This document shows, piece by piece, positions 1-8,297 of a stretch of DNA of 13,156 nt (its first letter is position 1; every line of letters starts with the position of its first letter). A program made the translations under genes and the position numbers. The notes under the pieces were generated by a model. It was not told the DNA's origin. It saw only the letters and a program-made list of their open reading frames with translations, and searched no databases. The stretch is from the NCBI GenBank assembly GCA_910587255.1, contig CAJUKT010000057.1, positions 1 to 13,156 of the forward strand, in the 5' to 3' direction. Source of the stretch: an uncultured Oscillospiraceae bacterium (lineage in GTDB: Bacteria > Bacillota > Clostridia > Oscillospirales > Oscillospiraceae).

Positions 1-214
1 CTTGTGTCCGCAATATTCGGTTTCTATAGCAAAAGTTACATTTTGCGTCCGCAATCAAAACACCTCAAAAATATAGAGTTATCAATAGATTTTGCCGATT
101 ATATATTGCGGACAAAAATACATATTGCGTGATTGGTTACAGCTGCACTAATGCTTAACTCCGTGTCGCAGATTGTGGAGGCAATCCCCAGCTGCCCCAA
201 CCCCAAGCAACGCG
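1..214. other. AT-rich gene-free edge with repeated TTGCGGAC-type boxes
   Basis: No convincing gene is visible here. Positions 1-130 are clearly richer in A and T than the rest of the window. They contain TGTCCGCAATAT at 5-16, its exact inverted copy ATATTGCGGACA at 103-114, and TTGCGTCCGCAA at 43-54, which is itself a TTGCG/CGCAA palindrome with a 2-base centre. A partial copy, ATATTGCG, lies at 122-129. The rest, up to the hairpin at 215, shows no structure I can interpret. The boxes could be protein-binding sites or the worn end of a mobile element; no transposase is visible beside them. Confidence 0.5.
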
Positions 215-247
215 AAAGCCGGCGCAGCTTAACGCTGCGCCGGCTTT
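215..247. terminator. Strong GC-rich hairpin, probable (bidirectional) terminator
   Basis: A perfect 14-bp stem (215-228 with 234-247) encloses a 5-base loop, TTAAC. On the plus strand it is followed by TTGATAT, a weak T-tract. On the minus strand the stem itself ends in TTT. It lies 49 bp beyond the bactofilin stop codon, so it probably ends that minus-strand transcript, and it could also end a plus-strand transcript entering from the left. Confidence 0.65.
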
Positions 248-296
248 TGATATAAATGCTCTCTTACCTCACCGCTCCAACATCCGGCGGGAGCTC

Positions 297-791
297 TTAT
301 CTTTCCTCTTCCAGGTCAAACTCAGGTCCAAATTCCAGCGCGGTGGAGCTCCTGGCCCCCTGGAACTCCAATTCGGGCGCGGGAGCCTTGGTGGTGGTGC
401 ACCGGCCGTTCAAAGTGCCGCCGTCCTCCACCACCAGCGAAGCGGTGGTCACATCGCCGTCCAGACTGCCGGTGGGCTCTAAGCGCAAGTGCTCCCGGGC
501 CTGGACACTGCCCTCTACCCGGCCAGCCACCCGAACCACGTCCGCTTTGATAGGCCCGCGGATCAGTCCGGTCTCCGCCACGATCACCGCACCGGTCAGG
601 TCGAACTCGCCCTCCACAACGCCCTCCACCTGAACCACGCCCTCGCCCCGAAGCGTTCCCTTGAGGGTCACGCCCTGAGCGATGACAGTGCTGCTGGCCC
701 GAGGCAGCGCGGGTTTCTCCTCAAAGTGCTCCTCGGCGGCGGCAGGCGATTCGATCCGCTCCTCCGCTTTCTGCATACCAAAAAAGCCCAT
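297..791 (-). CDS. Bactofilin (polymer-forming cytoskeletal protein)
   Basis: The protein has 164 residues. Residues about 33-131 form the bactofilin (DUF583) core: short hydrophobic strand repeats with regularly spaced glycines (for example GVTLKGTLRGEG and ADVVRVAGRVEGSV) that fold as a right-handed beta-helix. Such proteins self-assemble without nucleotide into filaments, often at the membrane, and organise cell-shape or wall enzymes. The N-terminal 30 residues and the acidic C-terminal 30 residues are low-complexity tails, as is usual. I chose the ATG at 791 because AGGTGAGG sits 6 bases upstream; a longer frame up to 863 has no comparable site and would overlap the promoter -10. The gene has its own promoter at 854-882, so it need not depend on the ABC operon upstream. 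The client process is unknown. Confidence 0.88.
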   Translation of the reverse strand: MGFFGMQKAEERIESPAAAEEHFEEKPALPRASSTVIAQGVTLKGTLRGEGVVQVEGVVEGEFDLTGAVIVAETGLIRGPIKADVVRVAGRVEGSVQAREHLRLEPTGSLDGDVTTASLVVEDGGTLNGRCTTTKAPAPELEFQGARSSTALEFGPEFDLEEER

Positions 792-853
792 ATGAATCCT
801 CACCTTTCCTTTGGGACGGCCTTCAACCCGTTGGCCCTCCTCTAGTGGCTTCC

Positions 854-882
854 ATCCTACCACAAAAGGGAAAAAATTTCAA
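854..882 (-). promoter_or_regulatory. Sigma-A-type promoter of the bactofilin gene
   Basis: On the minus strand TTGAAA (877-882) and TAGGAT (854-859) are separated by exactly 17 bp and lie in a short AT-rich gap. The start of transcription would be near 847, giving a leader of about 56 bases to the ATG at 791. The -35 matches consensus at 5 of 6 positions and the -10 at 4 of 6. Confidence 0.55.
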
Positions 883-909
883 CCCCGAATACCTTCCTGG
901 TTTTGTAAA

Positions 910-1641
910 TTACTGCTCTGTCAATTTTCTGCGGAACAGCCACACCGCCAGCGCCATCAGCGCCGCCGCCCAGGCGGACACCCAAAGCAGATGGCCCGGC
1001 AGAGCCGCCCACTCCCCGGCAAGGGCGGCCTTGGCGGCGTCCGCCCCGTGGGCAAAGGGGAGCAGGTAGGCAAAGCTCTTGAACTCTCCGCCCATCAGGG
1101 ACAGGTCAAACCAGATCCCCGCCAGAAAGGCCGTCACGTTGGTGAGCAGCGCCCCGCACATGCCGCCCACCTGCTTGTCGTTGAACAGCGTGCCGCACAG
1201 CAGGCCCAATGCGATGAACAGCAGGGCGGAGGGGATCAGGGCGGCCACCGCCGCCGGCAGGTTCCAGCTCAGGGGCAGCCCCAGGGCCACCGCCGCCCCC
1301 AGGCAGATCACACTCTGCCCCACCGCCATGGGCAGCAGGGGCAGCAGGTAGCCCAGCAGAAAGTCGGACGCCGTCATAGGGGAGGCGGTGAGGCGGGCTA
1401 GGAAGGCCGATGAACGGTCCTTGGCCAGCAGCAGGCCGGAAAACAGCGCCATAAAGGTCAGCCCGAACAGGGCCATGCCCGGGGCCAGGGTGTCCAGCTC
1501 AAAAACATGTACTGGGATATTGCGCTGGATGAGGGTCATCATCAGCAGGAGCGCCAGGGGAAAACCCAGCCCGAAAAACAGGGTCAGCGGGTCCCGAAAC
1601 AGCTCCTTCATATTTCGCTTCGCAAACGCCCTCACTCTCAT
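910..1641 (-). CDS. ABC-2 type transporter permease
   Basis: The protein has 243 residues, the usual size for the membrane subunit of an ABC-2 exporter. About six hydrophobic segments are visible (near 20-38, 54-73, 95-118, 130-152, 163-180 and 215-236). After the second comes a cytoplasmic stretch rich in charge and small residues, LLAKDRSSAFLARLTASPM, which resembles the coupling region of this family. The start codon overlaps the stop of the ATPase gene by ATGA (1638-1641), so the two are translationally coupled and very probably form one transporter. The substrate cannot be read from the sequence; relatives export drugs, antimicrobial peptides or polysaccharides. It is the last gene of a three-gene operon. 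Confidence 0.9.
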   Translation of the reverse strand: MRVRAFAKRNMKELFRDPLTLFFGLGFPLALLLMMTLIQRNIPVHVFELDTLAPGMALFGLTFMALFSGLLLAKDRSSAFLARLTASPMTASDFLLGYLLPLLPMAVGQSVICLGAAVALGLPLSWNLPAAVAALIPSALLFIALGLLCGTLFNDKQVGGMCGALLTNVTAFLAGIWFDLSLMGGEFKSFAYLLPFAHGADAAKAALAGEWAALPGHLLWVSAWAAALMALAVWLFRRKLTEQ

Positions 1642-2357
1642 GACGCGGCCTCCCCTCCCGCCAGAGCCACAAAGGCGTCCTCAAAGCTGTCCCGGCCCGC
1701 CAAGGCCTTCAGCTCCTCCGCCGTGCCCACGGCCCGCAGCCGCCCGGCGTTCATGATCCCAATGCGGTCCGCCAGCGACTCCGCCTCCTCCAGGTAGTGG
1801 GTGGTTAAAATGATGGCGGTGTGCCCCTTCAGCCCCCGGATCACCGACCACAGCTCCCGCCGGGCCAGCACATCCAGCCCCAGGGTGGGCTCGTCCAGGA
1901 ACAGCACCTCCGGCTGGGACACCAGGGCCATGGCGATGGACAGCCGCCGCTGCCAGCCGCCGGACAGGGTTTTGGCCCGCTGTTTTGCCCACTGGCCCAG
2001 GTCCAGCTGCTCCATGACCTGGGTGATCCGCTCCTTTGGCCGGCCATAGATGCCCACCATCAGCTCCAGGTTTTCCCGGACGGTGAGATTGGAAGCGATG
2101 GCGGTCTCCTGGGGGGACACCGCGAGAATCTCCTTGGCTCTGTGGCTGTCCGTGCGCACGCTGTGCCCCATGAGCCGCCCATCCCCCTCCGTAGGGGCGG
2201 TGAGGCAGGACAGCATTTTGATGGTGGTGGACTTGCCCGCCCCATTCACCCCCAGCAGGGCGAACAGCTCCCCCGCCGGGACGGCGAGCTCCAGCCGGTC
2301 CACCGCCCTGCGGCCCCCGTACTCCTTGGTGAGGCCCAAAATTTCGATGGCGTTCAT
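1638..2357 (-). CDS. ABC transporter ATP-binding protein
   Basis: The protein has 239 residues and a full set of ABC ATPase motifs: Walker A GVNGAGKST (36-44), Q-loop Gln83, signature LSGGW (131-135), Walker B ending in LFLDEP with catalytic Glu156, D-loop LGLD (159-162) and switch His187 in TTHYLEEAE. The spacing and the YLEEAE motif after the H-loop are typical of ATPases that pair with ABC-2 permeases (the DrrA/CcmA-like exporter group). ATGA overlaps join it to the AbrB-type gene upstream and the permease downstream. It should hydrolyse ATP on the cytoplasmic face and drive export through that permease. The cargo is unknown. Confidence 0.95.
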   Translation of the reverse strand: MNAIEILGLTKEYGGRRAVDRLELAVPAGELFALLGVNGAGKSTTIKMLSCLTAPTEGDGRLMGHSVRTDSHRAKEILAVSPQETAIASNLTVRENLELMVGIYGRPKERITQVMEQLDLGQWAKQRAKTLSGGWQRRLSIAMALVSQPEVLFLDEPTLGLDVLARRELWSVIRGLKGHTAIILTTHYLEEAESLADRIGIMNAGRLRAVGTAEELKALAGRDSFEDAFVALAGGEAAS

Positions 2358-2590
2358 GTCCCTTCCTCCTTCTGCGCCGCCCTGCCCTGGCGGAGCGACT
2401 CATCCATAAAATCCATCATGCCGTCAAAGCCCACGATGGCGATGCCCTTCTTCTTGTCCGCCATCAGCAGCAGGCTGTCCCCCGGCTCGATCTCGAACAG
2501 CTCCCGCACCTCCTTGGGGATGACGATCTGGCCCTTGTCCCCCACCCGCACGGTGGATAGAAACTGATCCCTGGGTAATTTCAGTTTCAC
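2354..2590 (-). CDS. AbrB/MazE/SpoVT-type DNA-binding regulator
   Basis: The protein has 78 residues. Residues about 12-50 match the swapped-hairpin SpoVT-AbrB domain: the core is VGDKGQIVIPKEVRELFEIEPGD followed by LLLMADKKKGIAIV. Such proteins dimerise and bind AT-rich operator DNA. The C-terminal 25 residues are charged and helical. Translation starts at a GTG (2590) with AGGAGG 7 bases upstream. The stop overlaps the ATPase start by ATGA, so it heads the transporter operon, and its likely job is to control that operon. A 10-bp direct repeat overlaps the operon promoter and is a candidate binding site. An antitoxin role is possible in this fold, but no toxin gene is adjacent. Confidence 0.9.
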   Translation of the reverse strand: MKLKLPRDQFLSTVRVGDKGQIVIPKEVRELFEIEPGDSLLLMADKKKGIAIVGFDGMMDFMDESLRQGRAAQKEEGT

Positions 2591-2620
2591 GGCAACTCCT
2601 CCTATTAGTCATATTTTTCT

Positions 2621-2643
2621 AACTTAGTATAACTTGGTATACC
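2621..2643. promoter_or_regulatory. Direct repeat and palindrome overlapping the operon promoter (candidate operator)
   Basis: AACTTAGTAT (2621-2630) and AACTTGGTAT (2631-2640) are adjacent copies differing at one base. The second runs into the perfect palindrome GGTATACC (2636-2643). Together they cover the -10 and part of the spacer, where a bound repressor would block transcription. The first gene of the operon is an AbrB-type regulator, so autoregulation is the natural reading, but this is inferred. Confidence 0.45.
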
Positions 2644-2654
2644 ATCCTTGTCAA
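2626..2654 (-). promoter_or_regulatory. Strong sigma-A promoter of the AbrB-ABC operon
   Basis: On the minus strand TTGACA (2649-2654, perfect) and TATACT (2626-2631) are spaced by 17 bp. Transcription would start near 2619, giving a leader of about 28 bases to the GTG at 2590. This is the best sigma-A promoter in the window. Confidence 0.8.
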
Positions 2655-2702
2655 GCGTCTATTTCCCGCCTCCGCCGCATAGGATGCAGGGAGGTGAAGC
2701 AT

Positions 2703-3881
2703 ATGCGAAAGAAGAGGACAACCCGGCCTTGGGCCCGGGGACTGCGGACGGGAGCATCTGTGCTGGTGGGAACGCTGGCGCTGTGGCTGGCGTGGCTGGT
2801 GGGCGACCCCGCCGCCGCCCTGGACAATCTCCGGGAGCTGGCGGGCAGCGCCCAGGTGTCGCTGGCCCTGCTCTCATCGGAGCTGGGGCTGGAGGAAAAC
2901 CCGGACGGCCTTTCTCACTGGGACCGGCTGGTGCTGGCCCAATCCTCCCTGCTGGGGAGCCCCCTGCCCTCCGCCCAGCCCGAGCCCTCCAGCCCGCCGC
3001 CGGAGGAGAGCCGCGACCTGCTGGAGCTGGACCCCGCCGGGGAGGACGAGGAGCCCAGCGCATCTCCCCCCTCTGTGGAGACTCCCGAGGGCATTATCCC
3101 GCGCACCATGGTGGCCGGGTCGTCCGCCAAGTACGTCACATCGGGAAATGTGTCCGTCTACAACCACACGGACTACCCTGTGGACATACCCGCTTTGCTG
3201 GAAAACGCCCCCCAGCTGTCCGCCTCCGGGGAGGGCCCCAAGGTGCTGATCTACCACTCCCACGCCACCGAGTCCTACTCCATGGAGGGCACCGACGTAT
3301 ACGAGCCCAGCGGCGACCACCGCACGCTGGACACGGACAAAAACATGGTCCGGGTGGGCGAGGAGATGAAAGCGGTGTTTGAGGCGGCGGGCATCGGCGT
3401 GGTCCACGACACCACCCTGTACGACTATCCCAGCTATAACGACGCCTACAACCGTTCAGTGCAGGGTGTGGCGGAGAATTTGAAAAAGTATCCCTCCATT
3501 GTGCTGGTGCTGGACGTTCACCGGGACGCCCTGGTGGCCAACGACGGCACCATTTACAAGGTGGTGGCGGGGACGGTGGACGACTGCGCCCAGGTAATGA
3601 TGGTGCTGGGCAGCGACGCCAGCGGCCAGGTCCACCCCAACTGGAAAGTAAATCTGGCCCTGGCGCTATCCATACAGTCGGCGCTTTCAGACAAATGGGC
3701 CACCCTGGCCCGGCCCCTGGTGCTGCGGCCCACCCGGTTTAACCAGCACCTGTCCACCGGCACCATTCTGGTGGAGGTGGGCACCCATGGCAATACCCTC
3801 CAGGAGGCCATTACCGCCGCACGGCTGTACACCCGGACGGTGGTGGAGCTGATGGAACAGGACAAGGGGAGCGCCGGCTGA
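2703..3881 (+). CDS. spoIIP: Stage II sporulation protein P (SpoIIP), spore engulfment peptidoglycan hydrolase
   Basis: The protein has 392 residues. An N-terminal basic tail and one membrane segment (about 17-35) anchor it facing the outside. A Pro/Ser/Glu-rich linker (about 85-130) leads to the SpoIIP domain (about 178-385). Family motifs are intact: LIYHSHATESY with His185, His187 and Glu190; LDVHRD with His273; and LVEVGTHGNTLQEA with Glu358. SpoIIP cleaves peptide cross-links and stem peptides from the glycan strands and works with SpoIID and SpoIIM to drive the mother-cell membrane around the forespore. Neither partner is in this window. I chose the ATG at 2703 because GGGAGGTGA lies 5 bases upstream; the longer frame from 2634 has no ribosome binding site. 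The gene is divergent from the AbrB operon. Its final codons form one arm of a hairpin. Confidence 0.95.
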   Translation: MRKKRTTRPWARGLRTGASVLVGTLALWLAWLVGDPAAALDNLRELAGSAQVSLALLSSELGLEENPDGLSHWDRLVLAQSSLLGSPLPSAQPEPSSPPPEESRDLLELDPAGEDEEPSASPPSVETPEGIIPRTMVAGSSAKYVTSGNVSVYNHTDYPVDIPALLENAPQLSASGEGPKVLIYHSHATESYSMEGTDVYEPSGDHRTLDTDKNMVRVGEEMKAVFEAAGIGVVHDTTLYDYPSYNDAYNRSVQGVAENLKKYPSIVLVLDVHRDALVANDGTIYKVVAGTVDDCAQVMMVLGSDASGQVHPNWKVNLALALSIQSALSDKWATLARPLVLRPTRFNQHLSTGTILVEVGTHGNTLQEAITAARLYTRTVVELMEQDKGSAG

Positions 3882-3896
3882 GCCGGCGCTCCCCTT
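3864..3896. terminator. Perfect 15-bp hairpin with the spoIIP stop codon as its loop
   Basis: Positions 3864-3878 pair perfectly with 3882-3896, and the 3-base loop (3879-3881) is exactly the TGA stop of spoIIP. The 5' arm is therefore coding sequence for the last five residues. Downstream comes TATTCCCATCTTTAT, not a clean T-tract. The stem lies between two convergent genes and probably serves both, ending the minus-strand gene at 3925 as well. Confidence 0.7.
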
Positions 3897-3924
3897 ATTC
3901 CCATCTTTATCCCGTGCCCGAGGA

Positions 3925-4374
3925 TCAATCAATCCGGGGCTGTCTCCTCTTGTACAGGACAATCTGCGGATCCTCCCCGCCGCAGCCATATTCACACACC
4001 ATCAAATAGCCGTCGACGGCGGACAGGCCGTAGCACCGCTCGCTGCCCGGACGCTCCACCTGGCAGCCCAGGTAGATGTCGCTGTCCCGCAGCAGCTTGA
4101 CCCGCTGCCCGCTGGGAAGTGTATACTCTAAATTGATATAGCTTCCGTTCAGCGGGAACAGCTCGGTAATTGGCGGCAGATTCGGAATATTCAAATCGTT
4201 GAACTCCTGAATCAGCTGGCTTTTATACTCAAAAAATGACTTCTCCCCGCCGTCCTTATAGCATTTGTACACCACGCACTCGTCTCCGAACGGGTGTCCC
4301 TCCGTCTCGGCACACCCCCTGCACCGCTCCCTCATACCACAGCTGCCGCAATCCGCTCCACACATAGACGCCAT
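3925..4374 (-). CDS. Cys-rich DUF3795-like protein
   Basis: The protein has 149 residues. The N-terminal 40 carry seven cysteines (5, 9, 12, 18, 21, 33, 38) in a CGxxCGxCxxxxxCxGC pattern that recalls the DUF3795 family and suggests a zinc or iron-sulphur site. The remaining part (about 70-145) looks like a small beta-rich domain with four more cysteines (104, 114, 127, 131) and ends in EDPQIVLYKRR. The biochemical role is unknown. I chose the ATG at 4374 because AGGAGGG lies 6 bases upstream; an in-frame ATG at 4392 would place that site inside the gene. A -10-like TATGAT (4404-4409, minus) lies upstream without a good -35. The gene is convergent with spoIIP and lies just beyond the hairpin element downstream of the malic enzyme gene. 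Confidence 0.75.
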   Translation of the reverse strand: MASMCGADCGSCGMRERCRGCAETEGHPFGDECVVYKCYKDGGEKSFFEYKSQLIQEFNDLNIPNLPPITELFPLNGSYINLEYTLPSGQRVKLLRDSDIYLGCQVERPGSERCYGLSAVDGYLMVCEYGCGGEDPQIVLYKRRQPRID

Positions 4375-4428
4375 CGGAATCCCTCCTGCCATTCAAGTTT
4401 TAAATCATATTTCGTGCTGATGTACTCT

Positions 4429-4506
4429 GCCGCCCTTACGTCGCTGCCCGCGCCACACCGCTCTTCTGCGCCGCCTCAGCCACCGCTTTTGCCACCGCCG
4501 GGCACA
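4429..4506 (-). repeat. 78-bp perfect direct copy of the malic enzyme gene end (distal copy)
   Basis: This segment is identical base for base to 4641-4718, the true 3' end of the malic enzyme gene, at an offset of 212 bp. It includes a second copy of the TAA stop (4436-4438) and the last 22 codons, but no start signal or upstream reading frame, so it is not expected to make protein. The identity ends sharply at both sides (4428 against 4640, 4507 against 4719). Confidence 0.95.
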
Positions 4507-4640
4507 TCCCCACAAGGCTGCGCCTTGCGGGGACCCCAGATTTTATCATCCTCGGGTGAACCAAGTTCACCCTGCGGCGGCATTTTGCGCAGCAAAATGC
4601 TTGTATGCGCCCCGCCCTGCGGGGCCCCGCGGGTGTGCCA
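4507..4640 (-). other. Four-hairpin intergenic element between the two copies
   Basis: This 134-bp spacer holds four consecutive inverted repeats: 4507-4533 (11-bp arms, one imperfect pair), 4554-4572 (8 bp perfect, loop CAA), 4580-4600 (9 bp perfect, loop GCA) and 4609-4625 (7 bp perfect, loop CCT). The one imperfect pair in the first hairpin reads as a G-U wobble in minus-strand RNA but as an A-C mismatch in plus-strand RNA. This favours a structured RNA transcribed in the direction of the malic enzyme gene. It could act as a terminator, a 3' stabiliser or a small RNA, or be a non-autonomous mobile element. I cannot name the family. Confidence 0.6.
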
Positions 4641-4647
4641 GCCGCCC

Positions 4648-5832
<1,185 letters not shown>

Positions 5833-5868
5833 GCTCAGCACTCCTTTTCTATGGTTTACTTCTGAACG

Positions 5869-5877
5869 AGTATATCA
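5869..5877 (-). promoter_or_regulatory. Extended -10 promoter of the malic enzyme gene
   Basis: On the minus strand TGATATACT gives TGN plus TATACT. A -35 at 17 bp would be TTCCCT, which is poor and lies within the preceding terminator stem, so the extended -10 must carry most of the recognition. Transcription would start near 5862, about 30 bases before the GTG at 5832. Confidence 0.5.
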
Positions 5878-5887
5878 TACCCTGGGC

Positions 5888-5926
5888 AAAAAGGGAACCC
5901 CCGGCTTTTCGCCGGGGGTTCCCTTT
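5888..5926 (-). terminator. Rho-independent terminator of the two-component operon
   Basis: A perfect 16-bp GC-rich stem (5911-5926 with 5890-5905) encloses a 5-base loop. On the minus strand a run of five Ts (5892-5888) begins in the last bases of the stem and continues past it. The kinase stop codon (TAA, 5927-5925) falls in the first arm, so the gene ends inside its own terminator. Confidence 0.9.
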
Positions 5927-8297
5927 ACGATAAAATCAGTTGAATCGGGTCCTCCGCCCGCTCCCCCGCCAGAGGAAGGGTGACGATGGCCTTGAACAAA
6001 TCCCCATCGATGCTGATCTCAAACCTGCCGTGCTGGAGCTCGGTGAGCGACTGGGCGATGGACAGCCCCAGGCCGCTGCCCGCCTGGTTGCGGGACTCGT
6101 CCCCCCTCACAAACCGCTCCATCAGCCGCTCGGCGGGCATATCCAGCGCGTCCCGGGAGATGTTCTTCACCGACAGCACCGCCCATCCCCCGCTGCTGCG
6201 CAGATCCACATACACCCGGGTGCCCGGCAGGGCGTATTTGGCGCAGTTGGTCAGCAGATTGTCCAGCACCCGCCACAAGTGCCGGCCGTCCGCCTCCACC
6301 CACAGCGGCGCGTCGGGCAGTGAGCGCACCACCGTCAGCCTCTGGGCGTCCAGCCGCTCGCCGGTCTCTGCCAGGGCCTGGTCGGTGAGCTGGGCCCAGT
6401 CCAGCCGCTCCCAGTTCACTGTCAGGTTGCCGGTGGACGCCTTGGACGCCTCCACCAGATCCTCCGTCAGCTTTTTCAGCCGCTGGCTCTTGCGGTCCAG
6501 CACCTCGATATACTCCTGGGCCTTGGGATCAATGATCTCCACCTTTTTCAGCAGGTCCACATAATTGATGATGGAGGTCAGCGGCGTTTTCAGATCGTGG
6601 GACACGTTGGTAATGAGCTCTGCCTTGAAATGCTCACTCTTCATCCGCTCATCCACCGCCGTGGAAATGGCGTGGCCCAGATTGTTCAGCTCGTCGGCAT
6701 GGCCCTTCAGGTCGGGGAGCATCCGATGGGTGTCGATGTGGTAGTTGGGGTTGCCCCCGATGATCTCCTGGGTGCCGCGGCGGATGCGCTTCCACTGGTA
6801 GGCCCAGGCGCACAGGTAGAGCCCGCACAAAAAGCTCACCACCAACCACAGCATACCAAGGCGGCCATTATCTACCGTGGCCAAAGTAAAGAGCACATAC
6901 GCCATACAGCCCATCACCGCCTTCCAAATCAGGGGGACGGCCTGGACGGCACGCCCCATCGCCCCGGCCAGCTCCCACAGCCAGCCACAGAACAGCACAA
7001 ACAGCTTCCAGCACCAGGCGCACAGCTTCCAAGTCCAGGTGTTGCGCAGCAGGGTGTGGGCCTTGCACCGGGCGCACACCGTCACAACCGCCCCCAGGCC
7101 CAGGGCCGCCGCCACGGCCACCGACTGCCCGATGCCAACCAGCTGCACAAACATGGGTGCGTCCCCATAGGCGTCGGCCACGACCATAACGCCGATCCCC
7201 ACCACGCCCACGGCCCCCAGGAACAGGAGACACAGCAGCACATCCCCGGGGACCCGGTGGAACCAGTTGAGATAGACCCCCTCCACCCCCCGCTTATGGC
7301 CCGCGCCGCAGCACAGATACACCGTCAGCAGAAGGGCCGCCACACCCAGCACTATGGTGGCCGCCAGATAGCCCTCCCGGCCGGCCTGCCACTCCTCCAT
7401 TTTGAGCGATGCCCTGCGGTACTGGTCGTCCACCCGCAGGTTGTTGTCCACCCACAGCACCAGGCTTACGTTCCTCGCCTCCGACTCGGCAATGGCCTCC
7501 GGAGTCAACTCCCACTCCAGGCTGTCCGCGTTGAAGATGTAGCCAAACTGGTTGGCCTCCAGGCAGGCTTGGATGGTGGGATAGAAAATATATGGATCGC
7601 CGTTCGCGCCTGTCACCCGGAGGATCTTGGTATCGCCGTTATCGTCCGCCAGCACCTGGTTTACCCCAACGATGACGTTTCCCCCATCGCCGTCCACCGC
7701 CTCGGCGGTCTGCGGCGCGTCCGCCGCCTCACCCTCAGAGGCACCCACTGCCTCCACCCAGAGGGGCAGCAGTTCCCGCCAGTTGATATTGTAGCTTACG
7801 CTGGTATAATCCCCGGCGTTGACGGCGCTGGATGGGTATTCCGGGTCAAAATACCCCCACTCGGCGCTGACGCCCATAGTCTGATTCCCGCCCCGGCGGT
7901 ATTCCACCCCGTAATCTACCTGGACCTTGGCGCTATCCTCCTGGGTGTTGCCGTAAATAATCCTGCCGTCCTTGTCCAAAAGCTGCCAGCGCAGGTTGGT
8001 AGCCCCGGCGTCATACTCGGCCTCCAGCCGCTCCAGGCTCCGCTTCTCCAGCAGGGACAGCTCCTCCCCCGCCGCCGCCCGCTCCTTCAACTCCACCAGA
8101 CTGCGCACCATCCAGTAGTCCTGCCGCACCAGATAGTTCCGGGTATAGCCATGGCTCTCGTCATAGAGGTAGGCGTCGCCCCACAGCGCGTCAAAATTGG
8201 CCAGCTGATACCAACCCATGATTGCGGTGGCGGTGAATGCCGCCACCGCCGCTATGAAGGCCAGGGCCTTCATGCCTATATTTTCCCGCCACTTCAT
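5925..8297 (-). CDS. Large multi-membrane sensor histidine kinase
   Basis: The protein has 790 residues. One membrane segment (about 10-30) is followed by an outside domain of about 275 residues (31-308), then a cluster of about five or six hydrophobic segments (310-330, 353-374, 385-409, possibly 425-445, 455-475, 480-500). A HAMP-like linker (about 505-550) leads to the kinase core: H-box NVSHDLKTPLTS with phospho-acceptor His567, N-box DNLLTNCAKYA (Asn680, Asn684) and G-box GSGLGLS (near 740). It should autophosphorylate and pass phosphate to the adjacent regulator. The start at 8297 gives an ATGA overlap with the regulator stop (8294-8297); the frame is open further upstream, but that part overlaps the regulator gene. 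The signal is unknown. The outside domain is not one I recognise. Confidence 0.93.
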   Translation of the reverse strand: MKWRENIGMKALAFIAAVAAFTATAIMGWYQLANFDALWGDAYLYDESHGYTRNYLVRQDYWMVRSLVELKERAAAGEELSLLEKRSLERLEAEYDAGATNLRWQLLDKDGRIIYGNTQEDSAKVQVDYGVEYRRGGNQTMGVSAEWGYFDPEYPSSAVNAGDYTSVSYNINWRELLPLWVEAVGASEGEAADAPQTAEAVDGDGGNVIVGVNQVLADDNGDTKILRVTGANGDPYIFYPTIQACLEANQFGYIFNADSLEWELTPEAIAESEARNVSLVLWVDNNLRVDDQYRRASLKMEEWQAGREGYLAATIVLGVAALLLTVYLCCGAGHKRGVEGVYLNWFHRVPGDVLLCLLFLGAVGVVGIGVMVVADAYGDAPMFVQLVGIGQSVAVAAALGLGAVVTVCARCKAHTLLRNTWTWKLCAWCWKLFVLFCGWLWELAGAMGRAVQAVPLIWKAVMGCMAYVLFTLATVDNGRLGMLWLVVSFLCGLYLCAWAYQWKRIRRGTQEIIGGNPNYHIDTHRMLPDLKGHADELNNLGHAISTAVDERMKSEHFKAELITNVSHDLKTPLTSIINYVDLLKKVEIIDPKAQEYIEVLDRKSQRLKKLTEDLVEASKASTGNLTVNWERLDWAQLTDQALAETGERLDAQRLTVVRSLPDAPLWVEADGRHLWRVLDNLLTNCAKYALPGTRVYVDLRSSGGWAVLSVKNISRDALDMPAERLMERFVRGDESRNQAGSGLGLSIAQSLTELQHGRFEISIDGDLFKAIVTLPLAGERAEDPIQLILS

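Noticed and set aside
79..87. DnaA-box-like TTATCAATA
   Set aside because: It differs from TTATCCACA at two positions, stands alone, and no replication gene is nearby.
2659..2692. Sigma-E-like promoter for spoIIP (TCTATTT and CATAGGAT)
   Set aside because: The matches are partial and transcription would start on top of the ribosome binding site.
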